NCBI GenBank assembly: GCA_035610365.1
Contig: CM069432.1
Span: 267,775,177-267,839,176, forward strand
DNA length: 64,000 nt
Source of the DNA: Aquatica leii
Taxonomy: Eukaryota; Arthropoda; Insecta; Coleoptera; Lampyridae
Direction: 5' to 3'
Notes under the pieces: generated by a model
Database searches by the model: none
What the model was told of the DNA's origin: nothing
The model's input: the letters and a program-made list of their open reading frames with translations, nothing else
Made by a program: the position numbers and the translations under genes
Part shown: piece by piece, positions 54,666 to 64,000 of the stretch
Layout of the letters: every line of letters starts with the position of its first letter
Position numbering within the stretch: position 1 is the first letter of the stretch

Positions 54666-54918
54666 TATAACATAGAAAAGTACTGGCATCATGACAGAAT
54701 GTCTAGGATTCCAACAATTTTCCGTAAAGGGCTAGTGTTCTTTGTACTCATTTCGTTAAGCTACCATGGTCTTATTTTTGAATGTTACCGGATCCGAGTT
54801 GACATTCAGGGTCTTTGCAGCACCGTGTTTTTTATTCTACTAATTTTGCCCACCAGTAGCCAACTCCCCGCCCGACGGTGTTTTCGAATCTGTTCGCGAC
54901 CGAGCATTGTTGCGATTT

Positions 54919-55300
54919 TCGACGGCTAGTCGATGGACCCGGACGACGACAACGACTACTACATCACGACCGCACGCCGCGTGGTTAGCGGTCGACGGCG
55001 GAGATGGAGTTTGCAGTCTTACTCCATATCTCTGTGGCACCAATGACACAAGATGCAATAATAATAGTATGATAGTTGGGGTATCTTTTGAGAAGAGCTG
55101 TCGTGAAGAAATTGTTTTAAGAATTGGTTTTGTTCTCTGCGGCGCGCTTAAAATTATGAGGAGTTTTTTCAACGGTGAAAGATAGGGACATTTTTCTAGT
55201 ATATGAAATAATTTCTTTTGGGCAATCCAGGATGGCATGACGCCGGAACCCGGGCGTTGTGCGGTTCACAGGTTCATAGTAAAATATAAAACCTAAGGTG
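54919..55300. other. Unique segment right of the array
   Basis: Begins exactly where homology to units A and B ends. It is relatively G+C-rich (cgacggctagtcgatggacc; cgcacgccgcgtggttagcg). Overlapping open frames of 92 and 132 codons on opposite strands (54907-55185 plus, 54840-55238 minus) are low-complexity (runs of Thr or Val) and not convincing as genes. Confidence 0.4.
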
Positions 55301-55429
55301 GAGTGCTTTGATGCAATAAGACCCGAATCAATTTGGAGGAGGTTTGTTGATCCAAGCGCTACTAGGAATGCTGAAGCGTTCTCAAATCAAACCATTCCGT
55401 GCACTTGACTTTTGTCGATTCTCGGCTCA

Positions 55430-56170
55430 ATATACTTTGAAGTTGATACTGTCTTGCCTACGCCGGAGTTCATATGGCAGAGTTTCTCCATAACTAAACC
55501 AGCCATTGGAAGATTAATTTCTGATGCGGTAGAATCAGAAGGAGAATGAGGGAAGTGCAAGAAGTTTTTTGCGAAGGAAGTCTATTTTCTTTAGGATATC
55601 GCGGTTGATAGCGGTATGTTGAGCGTGAAAAAAGAGTTTGGGAATAAAATGATTTTTAAGGTCTAAATTTTAAAAAGGTTTAAGTAGATTTCTACCAAGG
55701 TTCGAGAACCAGGTTTCGAAACCATCGGGAAAGGGAACAAAAGAACTATCTTGCCTAAAAGAGGAACCTAGGTAAGGGAAAAATCCGCTCTATTATTGGG
55801 TCGGTGAATTCCTGGCCACATTGAATTTTGGGGTGAACCTCGAATATGCTTAAGGCTTTTACAATGCTTTCGTGAGAAACCATGTCGCGCCCTTCGCAGA
55901 TTCGATGCAGTCGTCAACGGCCTCTACTTAATAATGGTGTTGGCCTTTAATGTCTTTATCAAAATTCTGCCAAAGCGAATAAATTCTTGCTGCTCGTGGT
56001 GCAGAAGAAGTTTTGAGAAAATCTGGGCGAAGAATTTATTTAATAGACGAAGTAGGGCTGAGGAAATGGATGTAGATTTCCAATTAGCTAGGGTGGTGCT
56101 GTCGTCCTCTCTTGGAATAAAAATTGTTCTGGGTTTGAGAATCTTGACAGGGACTTTTTCTGTAATCATA
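55430..56170 (-). pseudogene. Non-LTR reverse transcriptase relic, R2-like
   Basis: In minus-strand order: TIFIPREDDSTTLANWKSTS with SSALLRLLNKFFAQIFSKLL (RT fingers), GRDMVSHESIVKALSIFEVH at about 55810-55895 (the palm region where an FDxVSHxS-type motif is expected; the first Asp context is changed), then YLGSSFRQDSSF at about 55740-55777 and FIPKLFF with LKKIDFLRKKLL downstream. This order and wording resemble the R2 clade. Several stop codons and at least one frameshift make it dead. About 740 bp is recognisable; the rest is lost. Confidence 0.7.
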
Positions 56171-56252
56171 ATACATAGAGTTAAATCAAATAATCAATCC
56201 TCAAGTTGTTACCAACCTTTTTGTGTCTAACGAGTCTTAGTAGTAACAATCA

Positions 56253-56430
56253 CTACCACGGCTAGCTGAGATGTTGGTGAGTAAGCATGGTTAAGAATGC
56301 TATTATGATTAAAAAGAGAGGAAAACGGCCGCCACTCCTCGCATACCAGTAAAATCTTTGGTTTGGAGACACCAAGGTTACAACCTTGTCAACGAAATTA
56401 GGTAAACGAAAAAAGCAAACAACTAACAAC
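56253..56430. repeat. Dispersed repeat, copy 2
   Basis: Diverged copy of 52738-52925 (ccacggctagctgagatgt; gccactcctcgcatacc; ggagacaccaaggtt). It lies just beyond the R2-like relic. Confidence 0.5.
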
Positions 56431-56479
56431 GAGAAACCATAACAAATCGGTTGTATATTTTTGAATCGATAAAAAACCA

Positions 56480-57180
56480 CTTTTGTCGTTCAAATAAATA
56501 AGCAAGCGCAATCGATTACATGCAGTCGCGAAAATTTAGTTCTCGAACAGCGAGACATGACTGTTTAAATTAGTTTCTTAGCATAGCAGCTAATAATAAT
56601 TGCTAATTCAGTAATACTAATACTTTTAATATGAACAAATCACTAAGGGGCTCGTACGGCAGAAGTCGACGTAAACAGTAATACTCAATTGCGAAATAAG
56701 CTGAAGGCTGAATAATTATACTCGACTAAAAGTAACATATTAATACTAACACTACAAGTAGCTGAAGGTTAGTTTAAAGAAATACAAATGATCAAGTTTA
56801 ACACAATTAAAAAATGCTAAAGGTGTAAGGTAAGTAAACCACATACAAAAGAGGTTTTATAGTGAGCGACAGCCGGTGCTAAAAGCGTAATAATACCGAC
56901 GGCGTAAAATTAAATAAAAAGGGGAACCACTCACGATTAAACGGTCAAAGTTTCAACCAAAATTAAACTACGTGCAGCCAAAGTCGAAAGTAAAATGGTG
57001 CACAACGAGGCAGACTTTTTTATTTTAATTTGTGAGCGCTACGTCTGTAAAATTTTTGTCCTGACTTGGGATAAGAAGAAACTGCTTGTTAAGAGAGTCA
57101 TGGTTACTTCCACCGTTTGCCCGCGCTTGTTGTTGCTGTAAGACGATAACATGAATTGGTGTAGTGTGGCTAGAACTTTG
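56480..57180. other. Unassigned segment
   Basis: About 700 bp with no open frame of note, no homology to the tandem units and no recognised repeat. Nothing identified. Confidence 0.5.
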
Positions 57181-57840
57181 ACAAGCCTAAGAGATGATAA
57201 TAAATCGAAATCAAATTAAAAACACGTAAAATATCCGTTTACATTAGCTATAAGTTTAAGATAAATATCAAACGTTAATGAAACGTCAAATATGACGATA
57301 TTATTACGTGTATTTCAAACTGTCTTACTTTAGTGAAAACGTAAGCAACGCAATACTGACGAAACTGAAATTTATGTTACAAATAATTGACACCTGTTGT
57401 AAGCCGTGCTTAAAAACACAAGAAATTATACTTGAAATAACCTGTGTATGGGGCTAGAATGTTGACAAGGTTAAAAATAATAAAAAAGCGGTCATAATCA
57501 ATCAATCCCAACCAGCCCGATTTGGTTAAGTTCTCTAAAAAAATCATAAAATATTCGTTTACAAGAGCCGTAATTTTAACGTAAATATAAAACGTGTCGA
57601 AAGATGATCAAAAATCGGCTATAATAAATCGCAACCAGCTCGTTTTGGTTAAGTTAGGTAGAGTCCTAAAAAACGTAAAATATTTGTTGACATGAGCCGT
57701 AATTTCAACTTAAAAATAACACGTTAATAAAACGTATCGGTATGACGATATAATTACGTAGGTATATTTCAAACAGTTTTTTTTACTTTAGTGAAAACGT
57801 AACCGTTTACCCTCGCTTGCTTGAATCTTTTCACGTTGAC
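57180..57840 (+). repeat. Diverged direct repeats
   Basis: Three related stretches near 57215-57340, 57535-57610 and 57670-57810 share pieces such as cgtaaaatatccgtttaca / cataaaatattcgtttaca / cgtaaaatatttgttgaca and ctttagtgaaaacgtaa. Segments before them share aaccag(c)ccgatttggttaag / aaccagctcgttttggttaag. Unit roughly 150-200 bp, well diverged. No gene. Confidence 0.55.
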
Positions 57841-57879
57841 ATTTGGCTAGAACTTTGACTAAAAGATGATATAGTTACA

Positions 57880-59870
57880 GTAATCTTCCGTATATACTGC
57901 AAACAAGTTTGGGCTCGGTGAGCATCCCTGTCTCAACCCTCTTCTTGTAACGAATTTCTCACTCTCCTCTCCATTCACTGTCACCCTGCTCCTCGTTTCT
58001 TTGTAACTTTCCTACAGTCTTTCTATTAATATTTCATTTATTTTCTTCTCCACATGTATTACCACCGTTTTTCCTTGTTCACTCTGTAACAAACGACTTT
58101 TAAATCTACGAACGGTGCCACCATTTCCCCCCTTTTTTCTTTATCTAGCTCTGTATTTGCCAAGTGTTTCAGTATATATGGTTGTCTATCATTCTTCTTC
58201 CCTTTTTGAATCCGGCTTGTCCGTCTGGTACCAAACTCCTTTCCTCTATTTCCCTCTGTAGTCTTTTTTGTAGTACTGTCGCATATAATTTGTATGCCGT
58301 GCTTAATAATGGCACCCTTCTGTAATTCTTCACTTCCTTTCTGGCTCCTTTTTTTGTGTATCGGGCATGTTATGCTCTCTCTCTGGGAATACTTCCCGTT
58401 TCCATATTTTATTTACTATTTCCGGCATTCTTTTTGCTACATTCTTTTCCTCGTATACCCACTCTTCGCCTTGCATTCTATCTTCTTCTGCCACGTCCCT
58501 CTATTACTTCGTCTTCGTTTATTCTATCTCCATCTCCTTCTTCCCATCTTACTAGTACTTAATTTTTTTTGCCTTTCTTCTCCCTTCTGATTACCCCCCC
58601 CTCCAGCAGGCTCCTAAAATATCTCTCCCATTTTTTTATTTGTATTCCCTTTGTCGTCTCTTTTCTCTACCTATTCTTTTTTAGGTATTTCCATACATCT
58701 TTCGTTTTTATTCTTTTGATCTCGTCCTCTTGTTTCTTTTTGTATTCTTCCTTCTTTCTCTCGATAGTTTTCTTGTAGATTTTTACTGCTTCTTTATGTT
58801 CTTTTTCACTGTCTTAATGCTCTTGTCTTTTCCTTTGCTTCCTTGCATTTTCTATCCCACCATTTCTTGCATCTTGTTTTCTTCCCCTTCCACTTTCTTA
58901 ATCTGACTTTTTCTGTTGCTTTCTCTATTCTTTTTTGTCTCTTTATACCTTCTTCACTGTTTTTATTTTTGTTTTACTCCATTGTGTGTTCCTTTTTACA
59001 ATTCCTCTTCTTTGTTGCACTTTCTCTTTTTCTTCCCGACTCGACCATTTTCCTTTTATTTTCGTTATTATACTTTCTTTACTCTTCTCTCTTTCTGCAT
59101 GTTGCACTACCCATTCAAATGCCTTCTCATTTTCCCACTACTCCCATTCTTTTTCTTATCCATGTCTCTTGTAATCCCACTAGATCCTGTTCGCTTATGA
59201 ACTCCCAAAAAGCCTGTTCCTTGTTCTTTATTTCCGCTACGTTCTAAAAGAATACATGCAGCTCTTTGATCTCCCCCGCTGCTTCTTCCATTCTTTCCTT
59301 TAATTCTCTTTGTTGGTGTTTTTCTTTTCCATTACTCCTTATTCCTTTTCTTTGTCATTTCGTTATGATTCTTTTCTTTTTTGTCCCCTTCTCTCTTTTT
59401 AGTTTTTTACTTTTTGACTATCCATTTTCTCTCCTCTTTCTCTGATCAGCTCCCTGTCTCTGACGTTCCATGTGTATCTTTTTCCGTCTATCTCCATTTT
59501 CCAGTATTCTACTCATACTCTTTTCCCTTCTGCTCTTTTTTCCACCGCTCTGTTCATTTCTCTTTGTACTCTCCTTTCTTCCCATGTCAAGTCGTGATTT
59601 ATGTAAATTCTTGTGTTCCTTAATTTTCTCTTCTCCGCCGTCGTTCTCCCATTTTGGTCACCGCCATCTCATTTTCCTTCTCTTTATTTATCACTGTCGC
59701 CTTTTTAACTTCTGCTTTCAGGTTTAATGTTTCTTCTAGCATCAATAGTAATTCTTTTTGGGGTTTTTAACTTCCCCACCCTTTTATTACAATACTATTT
59801 TTCTTTTTCTATCTCTCCTCACCTTTCGCTTTTTTCTTCAGTTTTTCTATTCTCTCTACCAGTTCTTTTT
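57880..59870 (-). pseudogene. LINE (non-LTR retrotransposon) relic, ORF1 end to RT
   Basis: The minus strand is purine-rich coding fossil. Near 57885-57955 it reads GLRQGCSPSPNLFAVYTEDY, the RT motif expected as G-x-R-Q-G-C-x-L-S-P-x-L-F. Just upstream is YKETRSRVTVNGEESEKF. Around 58100-58330 are YRRVPLLSTAYKLYATVLQ-type and DGQAGFKKGRR pieces in shifting frames. Around 59490-59600 is RIYINHDLTWEERRVQREMN followed by a tail of ORF1 type. Many stops and frameshifts are present and the region after the RT motif is missing. The C/T-rich plus-strand open frames at 58294-59970 are antisense shadows. Confidence 0.7.
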
Positions 59871-59879
59871 TTTAGTTTT

Positions 59880-60850
59880 TTTCTTTTTTGTTCTAAGATT
59901 TCTTACAATAAACATTGATAAATTAATAAAATTGTCTTTTTTTAATTTCTTTTGTTTTTTGATGATTTAATTAATAAATAATTAAATTATTCAAAAACTT
60001 TGTAGTCCATATGTTTTTAGGTAATCAATTAAATAATTTAAAAAATAAATTGTAGTCGATGTATTTTTAGTTTTCTTTGTTTTAAGATTTCGACATTGAT
60101 CGATTGGTTAAGAAAATAGCCTTTTTTAAATTTTTTTTGTTTTTTGATGACTTCATTAATAGTAAATAACTAAATTATTCAAAAACTTATTAGTACTCTA
60201 TAGGTTTTTAGTTTTCTTCTATTATGTTTTAAGATTTCGTACAATAAACTTTGAGGGATTTTTTAAAAAATTAAAAATCGAGGATCTTCAAAAAGTTACA
60301 CTTTTGATGTTAATTATTTTTATTTCCACGTTTCTTGTTCTTTATCTAATTAACTGATTGTAATCAATTAAATTATTTAAAAAATAAATTGTAGTCGATG
60401 TATTTTTAGTTTTCTTTGTTTTCAAGTTTCGTTTAATAAACTTCGATTTCTTAAGAAAATTGTCGTTTTTTAGATTTTTTTGTTTGTCGTTTAGAAAATC
60501 GTTTTCTGTAAAATTTATTTTAGTTTTTTAATGAGTTAATTAATAGTACACAATTTTTTTTTTCTAAATAAATTGTAGTTGATAGGTTTTTATTTTTATT
60601 TTTTTTTCTTTTTAAGATTTCGTATAATAAAATTTGATCGATTTATATAAAAAATTATAATCGATGACCTTAGAAAGTTGACACTTTTCTTGTTGTTTTC
60701 GTCATTACCTTTAATTTTTTTGTTCATTGTTTGATACTAAATATATAATTATTTAGCAAATAAATTGTAGTCTATAGTCTTTTTTCGTTGAAGATTTCGT
60801 ACAATAGTATATGACCCATTTCTTAGATGAATAATACGCGGCTTAATATT
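59880..60850 (+). repeat. Satellite monomers upstream of gamma
   Basis: Repeated taagatttcgtacaataaac-type blocks near 59880, 60067, 60230, 60420, 60610 and 60785, each followed by atcgat-rich and attaaattattcaaaaac-type sequence. Same family as the arrays in the tandem units, but more diverged and shorter. No left TIR was found; a LINE relic abuts its left side. Confidence 0.7.
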
Positions 60851-61128
60851 CCTAACGTTTTTTTATGTTATTTACTGGAATTTCTAATAGTTTATTCATT
60901 TTGTTGAAATGTTGATAAATTTGTTTGTGCTTAAAGTATTGTTTGTAAAAAAAAGTCAATTACCTTCATTATCCAACTACACTTAGCTATGCAAGTGCTC
61001 GTTCACTTGTAAATTTATAATAAACTTTGTTAATACCCTAACTGACAAAATAGCTTTTTAACAGAGATGTACTGGAACGCAAAATACAACAATAACGAAA
61101 AGATGAAGAAGAAACTTAGAAGAAACTA

Positions 61129-61158
61129 GTGTCCCGTTTTTTCTTTTCTTGGGTGTAC
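61129..61158 (-). repeat. Right-type 30-bp terminal repeat upstream of gamma
   Basis: gtgtcccgttttttcttttc plus ttgggtgtac, matching the right TIRs at 5793, 24442 and 43619 at nearly all positions. It ends 48 bp before a candidate donor and about 190 bp before the gamma ATG. Confidence 0.75.
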
Positions 61159-61205
61159 TTGTATTCGATTTCAAGGTTATTGGTTTCATTTTTTTAACTT
61201 ATTCA

Positions 61206-61335
61206 GTAACTTTGTGCTAACGCTTCATGAATGTTTTTTTTAATTGGTATTTTTCGTCTATTTTTATGTAAGAGCGTCGAAAATTTTACTGAAATTTAAT
61301 ATTGACAATTATGATTATTTTCTAAAACTTTTCAG
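61206..61335 (+). other. Predicted 5'-UTR intron of gamma
   Basis: Candidate donor tca|GTAACT at 61206 and strong acceptor aacttttcag at 61326-61335, 12 nt before the ATG; length 130 nt. The acceptor position parallels alpha and beta. The donor is weaker evidence. Confidence 0.45.
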
Positions 61336-61347
61336 GCCGACGTGACG

Positions 61348-64000
61348 ATGGCTTCTACTCAAGAATTTATCTTTAAATTTCACCATTTATCCGGAGTAAC
61401 TATCGGAGAACGTCGCAAAAACTTATTTCAACTGATGAAGACATTTTCGAACGACGACATAGATTTTTCCCAACTTCGCGCGGAAAATGCACTCGAGGAA
61501 GTTTTCAAAACCGAGTGTTTAATTTACTACAACAAAATCGACGATCTTGTTAATGTGTTAAAATCGGACAATCCGATTATTATCGAGAAAGTTTTGAAAA
61601 TTGGTTCTCGGTTTATACGCGATGGTTTTAAAAACTTATCTGGTAATGTTCTGGTGGGCGAGTTATTCCCTCGTATATCGTATAATACCAAATTAAAGTT
61701 GCTGCACCGATTTGCTTTGCATTTAACGGATGTACATAAAGCCGATGAGTATTACAAAGCTATTGATGAAGCATACGGAACGTATTTAGCTGCCAAAATG
61801 CTTCCGTCCTGTAGCGAAGGTGTAATTATCCAATGCGTCGAAGAAAATCGCGTGGAAATCGTACCAAAGCATATGTTAATAATCCTGGAAAAGTACCCGG
61901 ACATAGCTGAGGATCTTTTGGACGCGTTAAGTGGGCATTATAACGCAATAGCAGTTCCTGAAAAATATATTTGTGTTTTCACACATATAGCCAAAACCAA
62001 CATCGAGCTGTGCCTAAAACTGTGGGAAAAATTCAGACCACGTTTTTGCTTAGGTATAAGAGCTACGCGAACAATCATCGAAAATAACAGAAACGATTTA
62101 ATGCAAAACCCGAGAAAATACGTGAATTTCCTGAAAAAATCCGAAATCGGAAAGGTTTTAAAAAACGACTTTGTCGAATTTTTCGTGAAAATTTTTCCAA
62201 CGACTATTGCGAAAGTCAACGATACCGTCGATGTTCTTTTGTTGTTGTTGAAACATATAAAAGCCGATTCAGATAAATTATCTTTGTTATTGGAAACGTT
62301 TCGGAAGGTTTACGGATGCGATTTATGGGATTTTTCGGTTTTGATTCGACCCGAGTTGTTGGAGTTGATGACGATTGAAGAGAGGCGCGTTTTTGTTAAT
62401 TTAAAAGAGAAGCCTGGGCACATTACTAATGAAGCATGGATTAGTTACATGGATTGCGAAAAGTCTTTGCCGTGGTTAATGGAAAAAATTGATCAAGAAA
62501 GGGTTTTTTCGTCCACGATACTTTGGGAATGTTTGGTTAAAACGTGCGCAATAAATAACGATTTACAGGCGTTATTTAACGTTTTTGTATTTGTCAAAGA
62601 AAAAAATTCTATGGCACAATCGAATTTTCTAACGGCTCTGGTGCAATTTTTTGATTTCTCACTGCTCGAAGAAAAACATTGGACGTGTCTTAATGAGTAT
62701 GTCGACGTGTATAAAAAAACTGGAAATTTTTCTCAACAATCTGGCTACATATTTGGACAATACATTCGTTATTGTTTAAAGGTAAAACGCCCAATCCAGG
62801 AGCTTCTAATTTTGTGGTTTAGCAGCCCACATAATGCTTATTCTAGATATAGGATATGTACTGAAGATGCTAAATGCGAAAAACGTTGTTTAGAGGTTTT
62901 TAATAAAATGGAACCACGAAATTTTCCAGAAAATTCTTTTATCAACTACTTTAATTGTGTCATTAAGTGGAACAAGCGTTATCCCAAGGATAAGATTCTA
63001 GTGCAGCTTACTGAGTCTATTTTTGAGGTTATTAAGACCACGTTGGATGATGAAAATAACGTTTATTCAATTTTGGACGTAGCCGAACGATGCATTTACG
63101 ATTATTTTGAACAGGGTGGTTACAACATTCTGTGCGTCTTCTTCAAACGTAAATATTACTTTAATCATCTCTTAGTGTCTCAGTGGCTTCTTCAGCATCA
63201 TCCGCAAGTATTTTTTAATCACATCGAAGACATAACCCAAAATTTAATGCAATGTAAAAGAATGCCGTTCCGTTTCAAAAACAATTTTAAATATTACGCC
63301 CACTTAAACATACCTCAGTTGATGAAGGAGATTTGTTTACAGAATGGAGCTACGTTTTGGTTGTCGCTTCTTGTCGACGTTTCGGAATTCAAGCGCTTGT
63401 GCTACCAGCACAAAGATTTACTGATGTATTTGGAGCACGTTTCTTCGGTGACTGAAACCTTAGACTTAATCAAAAAATATTGTGAATACGATTATTTACA
63501 ATACATCCAACGTCCTTTGTATTTGGCTGCTTATCGCGTGAACGAATTGGATTTAATAACTTTTTTCAAATCCTTAACGAACTCTGACGCACGAATTAAA
63601 AAACACTTGATCTTTTTGGTATTTAAAGTTCTATCTAAGCAGACGATTTTAACAATGGCGGGGGAATTTTTAAAGGATCGAAATCATCTGGTTCTAAAAT
63701 CCGTATTTAAAGGATTTTTTAATCTTTTCATCCGAAGTCCTGACGATCAATTATGGAATTTAACACAGCACACAATGGGTGTTCTTAATAAAAACGATAT
63801 GGAAGTATTCAAAATATTATCAAATTGCAGAAGAATACCAAATCGATATTTCGGACGATATGTGAAATTTGCTTGGATTGCGTTGGATGAAGTTGCCGAT
63901 GGGCGTGAAGAGATCGTTACAGGGAAACGTCGTATTTTAGATTGTTTGGCTATGTCTAAACTGTTGTATGTGCCCGAAGATTTTTGCTTGGAAATTATTC
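61348..64000 (+). CDS. Gamma gene: third, divergent member of the alpha/beta family (partial)
   Basis: Open from ATG (MASTQEFIFKFHHLSGVTIG) for 884 codons to the window edge; the 3' end is outside. Homology to alpha and beta runs along the whole length: FHHLSG with RRKNLF near the N-terminus, GIRATRTII at about 236-244, KHWT near residue 445 (alpha EHWV, beta RHWK), and SPDDQLW at 797-803 followed by RYVKFAW. The KHRNDH motif shared by alpha and beta is missing; the same place (about 416-422) reads KEKNSMAQ. All-helical, no signal peptide or membrane segment. Function unknown. It is not part of the tandem unit and is probably an older paralogue flanking the array. It lies immediately downstream of satellite and a TIR copy. 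Confidence 0.9.
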   Translation, partial: MASTQEFIFKFHHLSGVTIGERRKNLFQLMKTFSNDDIDFSQLRAENALEEVFKTECLIYYNKIDDLVNVLKSDNPIIIEKVLKIGSRFIRDGFKNLSGNVLVGELFPRISYNTKLKLLHRFALHLTDVHKADEYYKAIDEAYGTYLAAKMLPSCSEGVIIQCVEENRVEIVPKHMLIILEKYPDIAEDLLDALSGHYNAIAVPEKYICVFTHIAKTNIELCLKLWEKFRPRFCLGIRATRTIIENNRNDLMQNPRKYVNFLKKSEIGKVLKNDFVEFFVKIFPTTIAKVNDTVDVLLLLLKHIKADSDKLSLLLETFRKVYGCDLWDFSVLIRPELLELMTIEERRVFVNLKEKPGHITNEAWISYMDCEKSLPWLMEKIDQERVFSSTILWECLVKTCAINNDLQALFNVFVFVKEKNSMAQSNFLTALVQFFDFSLLEEKHWTCLNEYVDVYKKTGNFSQQSGYIFGQYIRYCLKVKRPIQELLILWFSSPHNAYSRYRICTEDAKCEKRCLEVFNKMEPRNFPENSFINYFNCVIKWNKRYPKDKILVQLTESIFEVIKTTLDDENNVYSILDVAERCIYDYFEQGGYNILCVFFKRKYYFNHLLVSQWLLQHHPQVFFNHIEDITQNLMQCKRMPFRFKNNFKYYAHLNIPQLMKEICLQNGATFWLSLLVDVSEFKRLCYQHKDLLMYLEHVSSVTETLDLIKKYCEYDYLQYIQRPLYLAAYRVNELDLITFFKSLTNSDARIKKHLIFLVFKVLSKQTILTMAGEFLKDRNHLVLKSVFKGFFNLFIRSPDDQLWNLTQHTMGVLNKNDMEVFKILSNCRRIPNRYFGRYVKFAWIALDEVADGREEIVTGKRRILDCLAMSKLLYVPEDFCLEII

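Larger units (their letters stand above)
35433..54918 (+). repeat. Tandem unit C (third copy, right end of the array)
   Basis: Collinear with A and B up to about 54918, where the match to A (around 16143) stops after gttgcgattttcga. It differs in four ways: extra DNA at 37510-37710 and 37845-38225, a tRNA-bearing insertion at 42106-42857, the longest satellite block, and a replaced segment at about 52060-53320. Both genes are open. This is the last copy in the visible array. Confidence 0.88.

Noticed and set aside
54840..55238. Opposite-strand frames of 92 and 132 codons at the right edge of unit C
   Set aside because: They overlap each other, contain low-complexity runs (Thr or Val), and cross the breakpoint between unit C and unrelated DNA.
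58294..59970. Overlapping C/T-rich plus-strand open frames rich in Phe, Leu and Ser
   Set aside because: They are antisense to a purine-rich LINE fossil that has recognisable RT and ORF1-end motifs on the minus strand.

Overview
The window is eukaryotic nuclear DNA, most likely from an insect. Evidence: very A+T-rich satellite and intergenic DNA, AATAAA polyadenylation signals, GT..AG intron signals, a metazoan-type tRNA-Asn(GTT), and decayed Ty3/Gypsy and non-LTR retrotransposons of insect type. A beetle is plausible but cannot be proved from the sequence. There is no prokaryotic gene organisation.

Layout: three direct tandem units of about 17.7-19.5 kb fill positions 1-54918 (1-17683, 17684-35432, 35433-54918). 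Each unit holds, in order: A+T-rich flank; a block of ~190-bp satellite monomers bounded by 30-bp terminal inverted repeats; a leader region; gene alpha (1160 codons); a 95-bp gap; gene beta (1138 codons from its ATG); a polyadenylation site; then a ~1.5-kb flank carrying a minus-strand Ty3/Gypsy pol relic. To the right (54919-59870) lies a graveyard of retroelements: an R2-like reverse transcriptase relic and a LINE relic, both on the minus strand. Then come more satellite monomers, one more copy of the 30-bp terminal repeat, and gene gamma. Gamma is a more divergent third member of the same family and runs off the right edge (61348-64000).

Alpha, beta and gamma belong to one family that I do not recognise. 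They are about 1.1 kb-codon, intronless coding exons for leucine- and lysine-rich helical proteins that resemble HEAT/ARM-type alpha-solenoids. They have no signal peptide, no membrane segment and no catalytic motif I can name. All seven copies (3 alpha, 3 beta, 1 gamma) have a good 3' splice acceptor 10-13 nt upstream of the ATG, so a 5'-UTR intron is predicted. The alpha copy of unit A carries an in-frame TAG that removes the last 95 residues; all the other copies are open.

The most interesting points are these. (1) Beta sits only 95 bp after alpha, with alpha's AATAAA followed ~45 nt later by beta's splice acceptor. This is an operon-like or shared-leader arrangement. (2) The satellite blocks behave like TIR-bounded elements and vary in length between units. 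(3) A ~750-bp insertion present only in unit C has an 18-bp terminal inverted repeat and carries a nearly intact tRNA-Asn gene. (4) Local clusters of amino-acid differences suggest gene conversion or diversifying change among copies.
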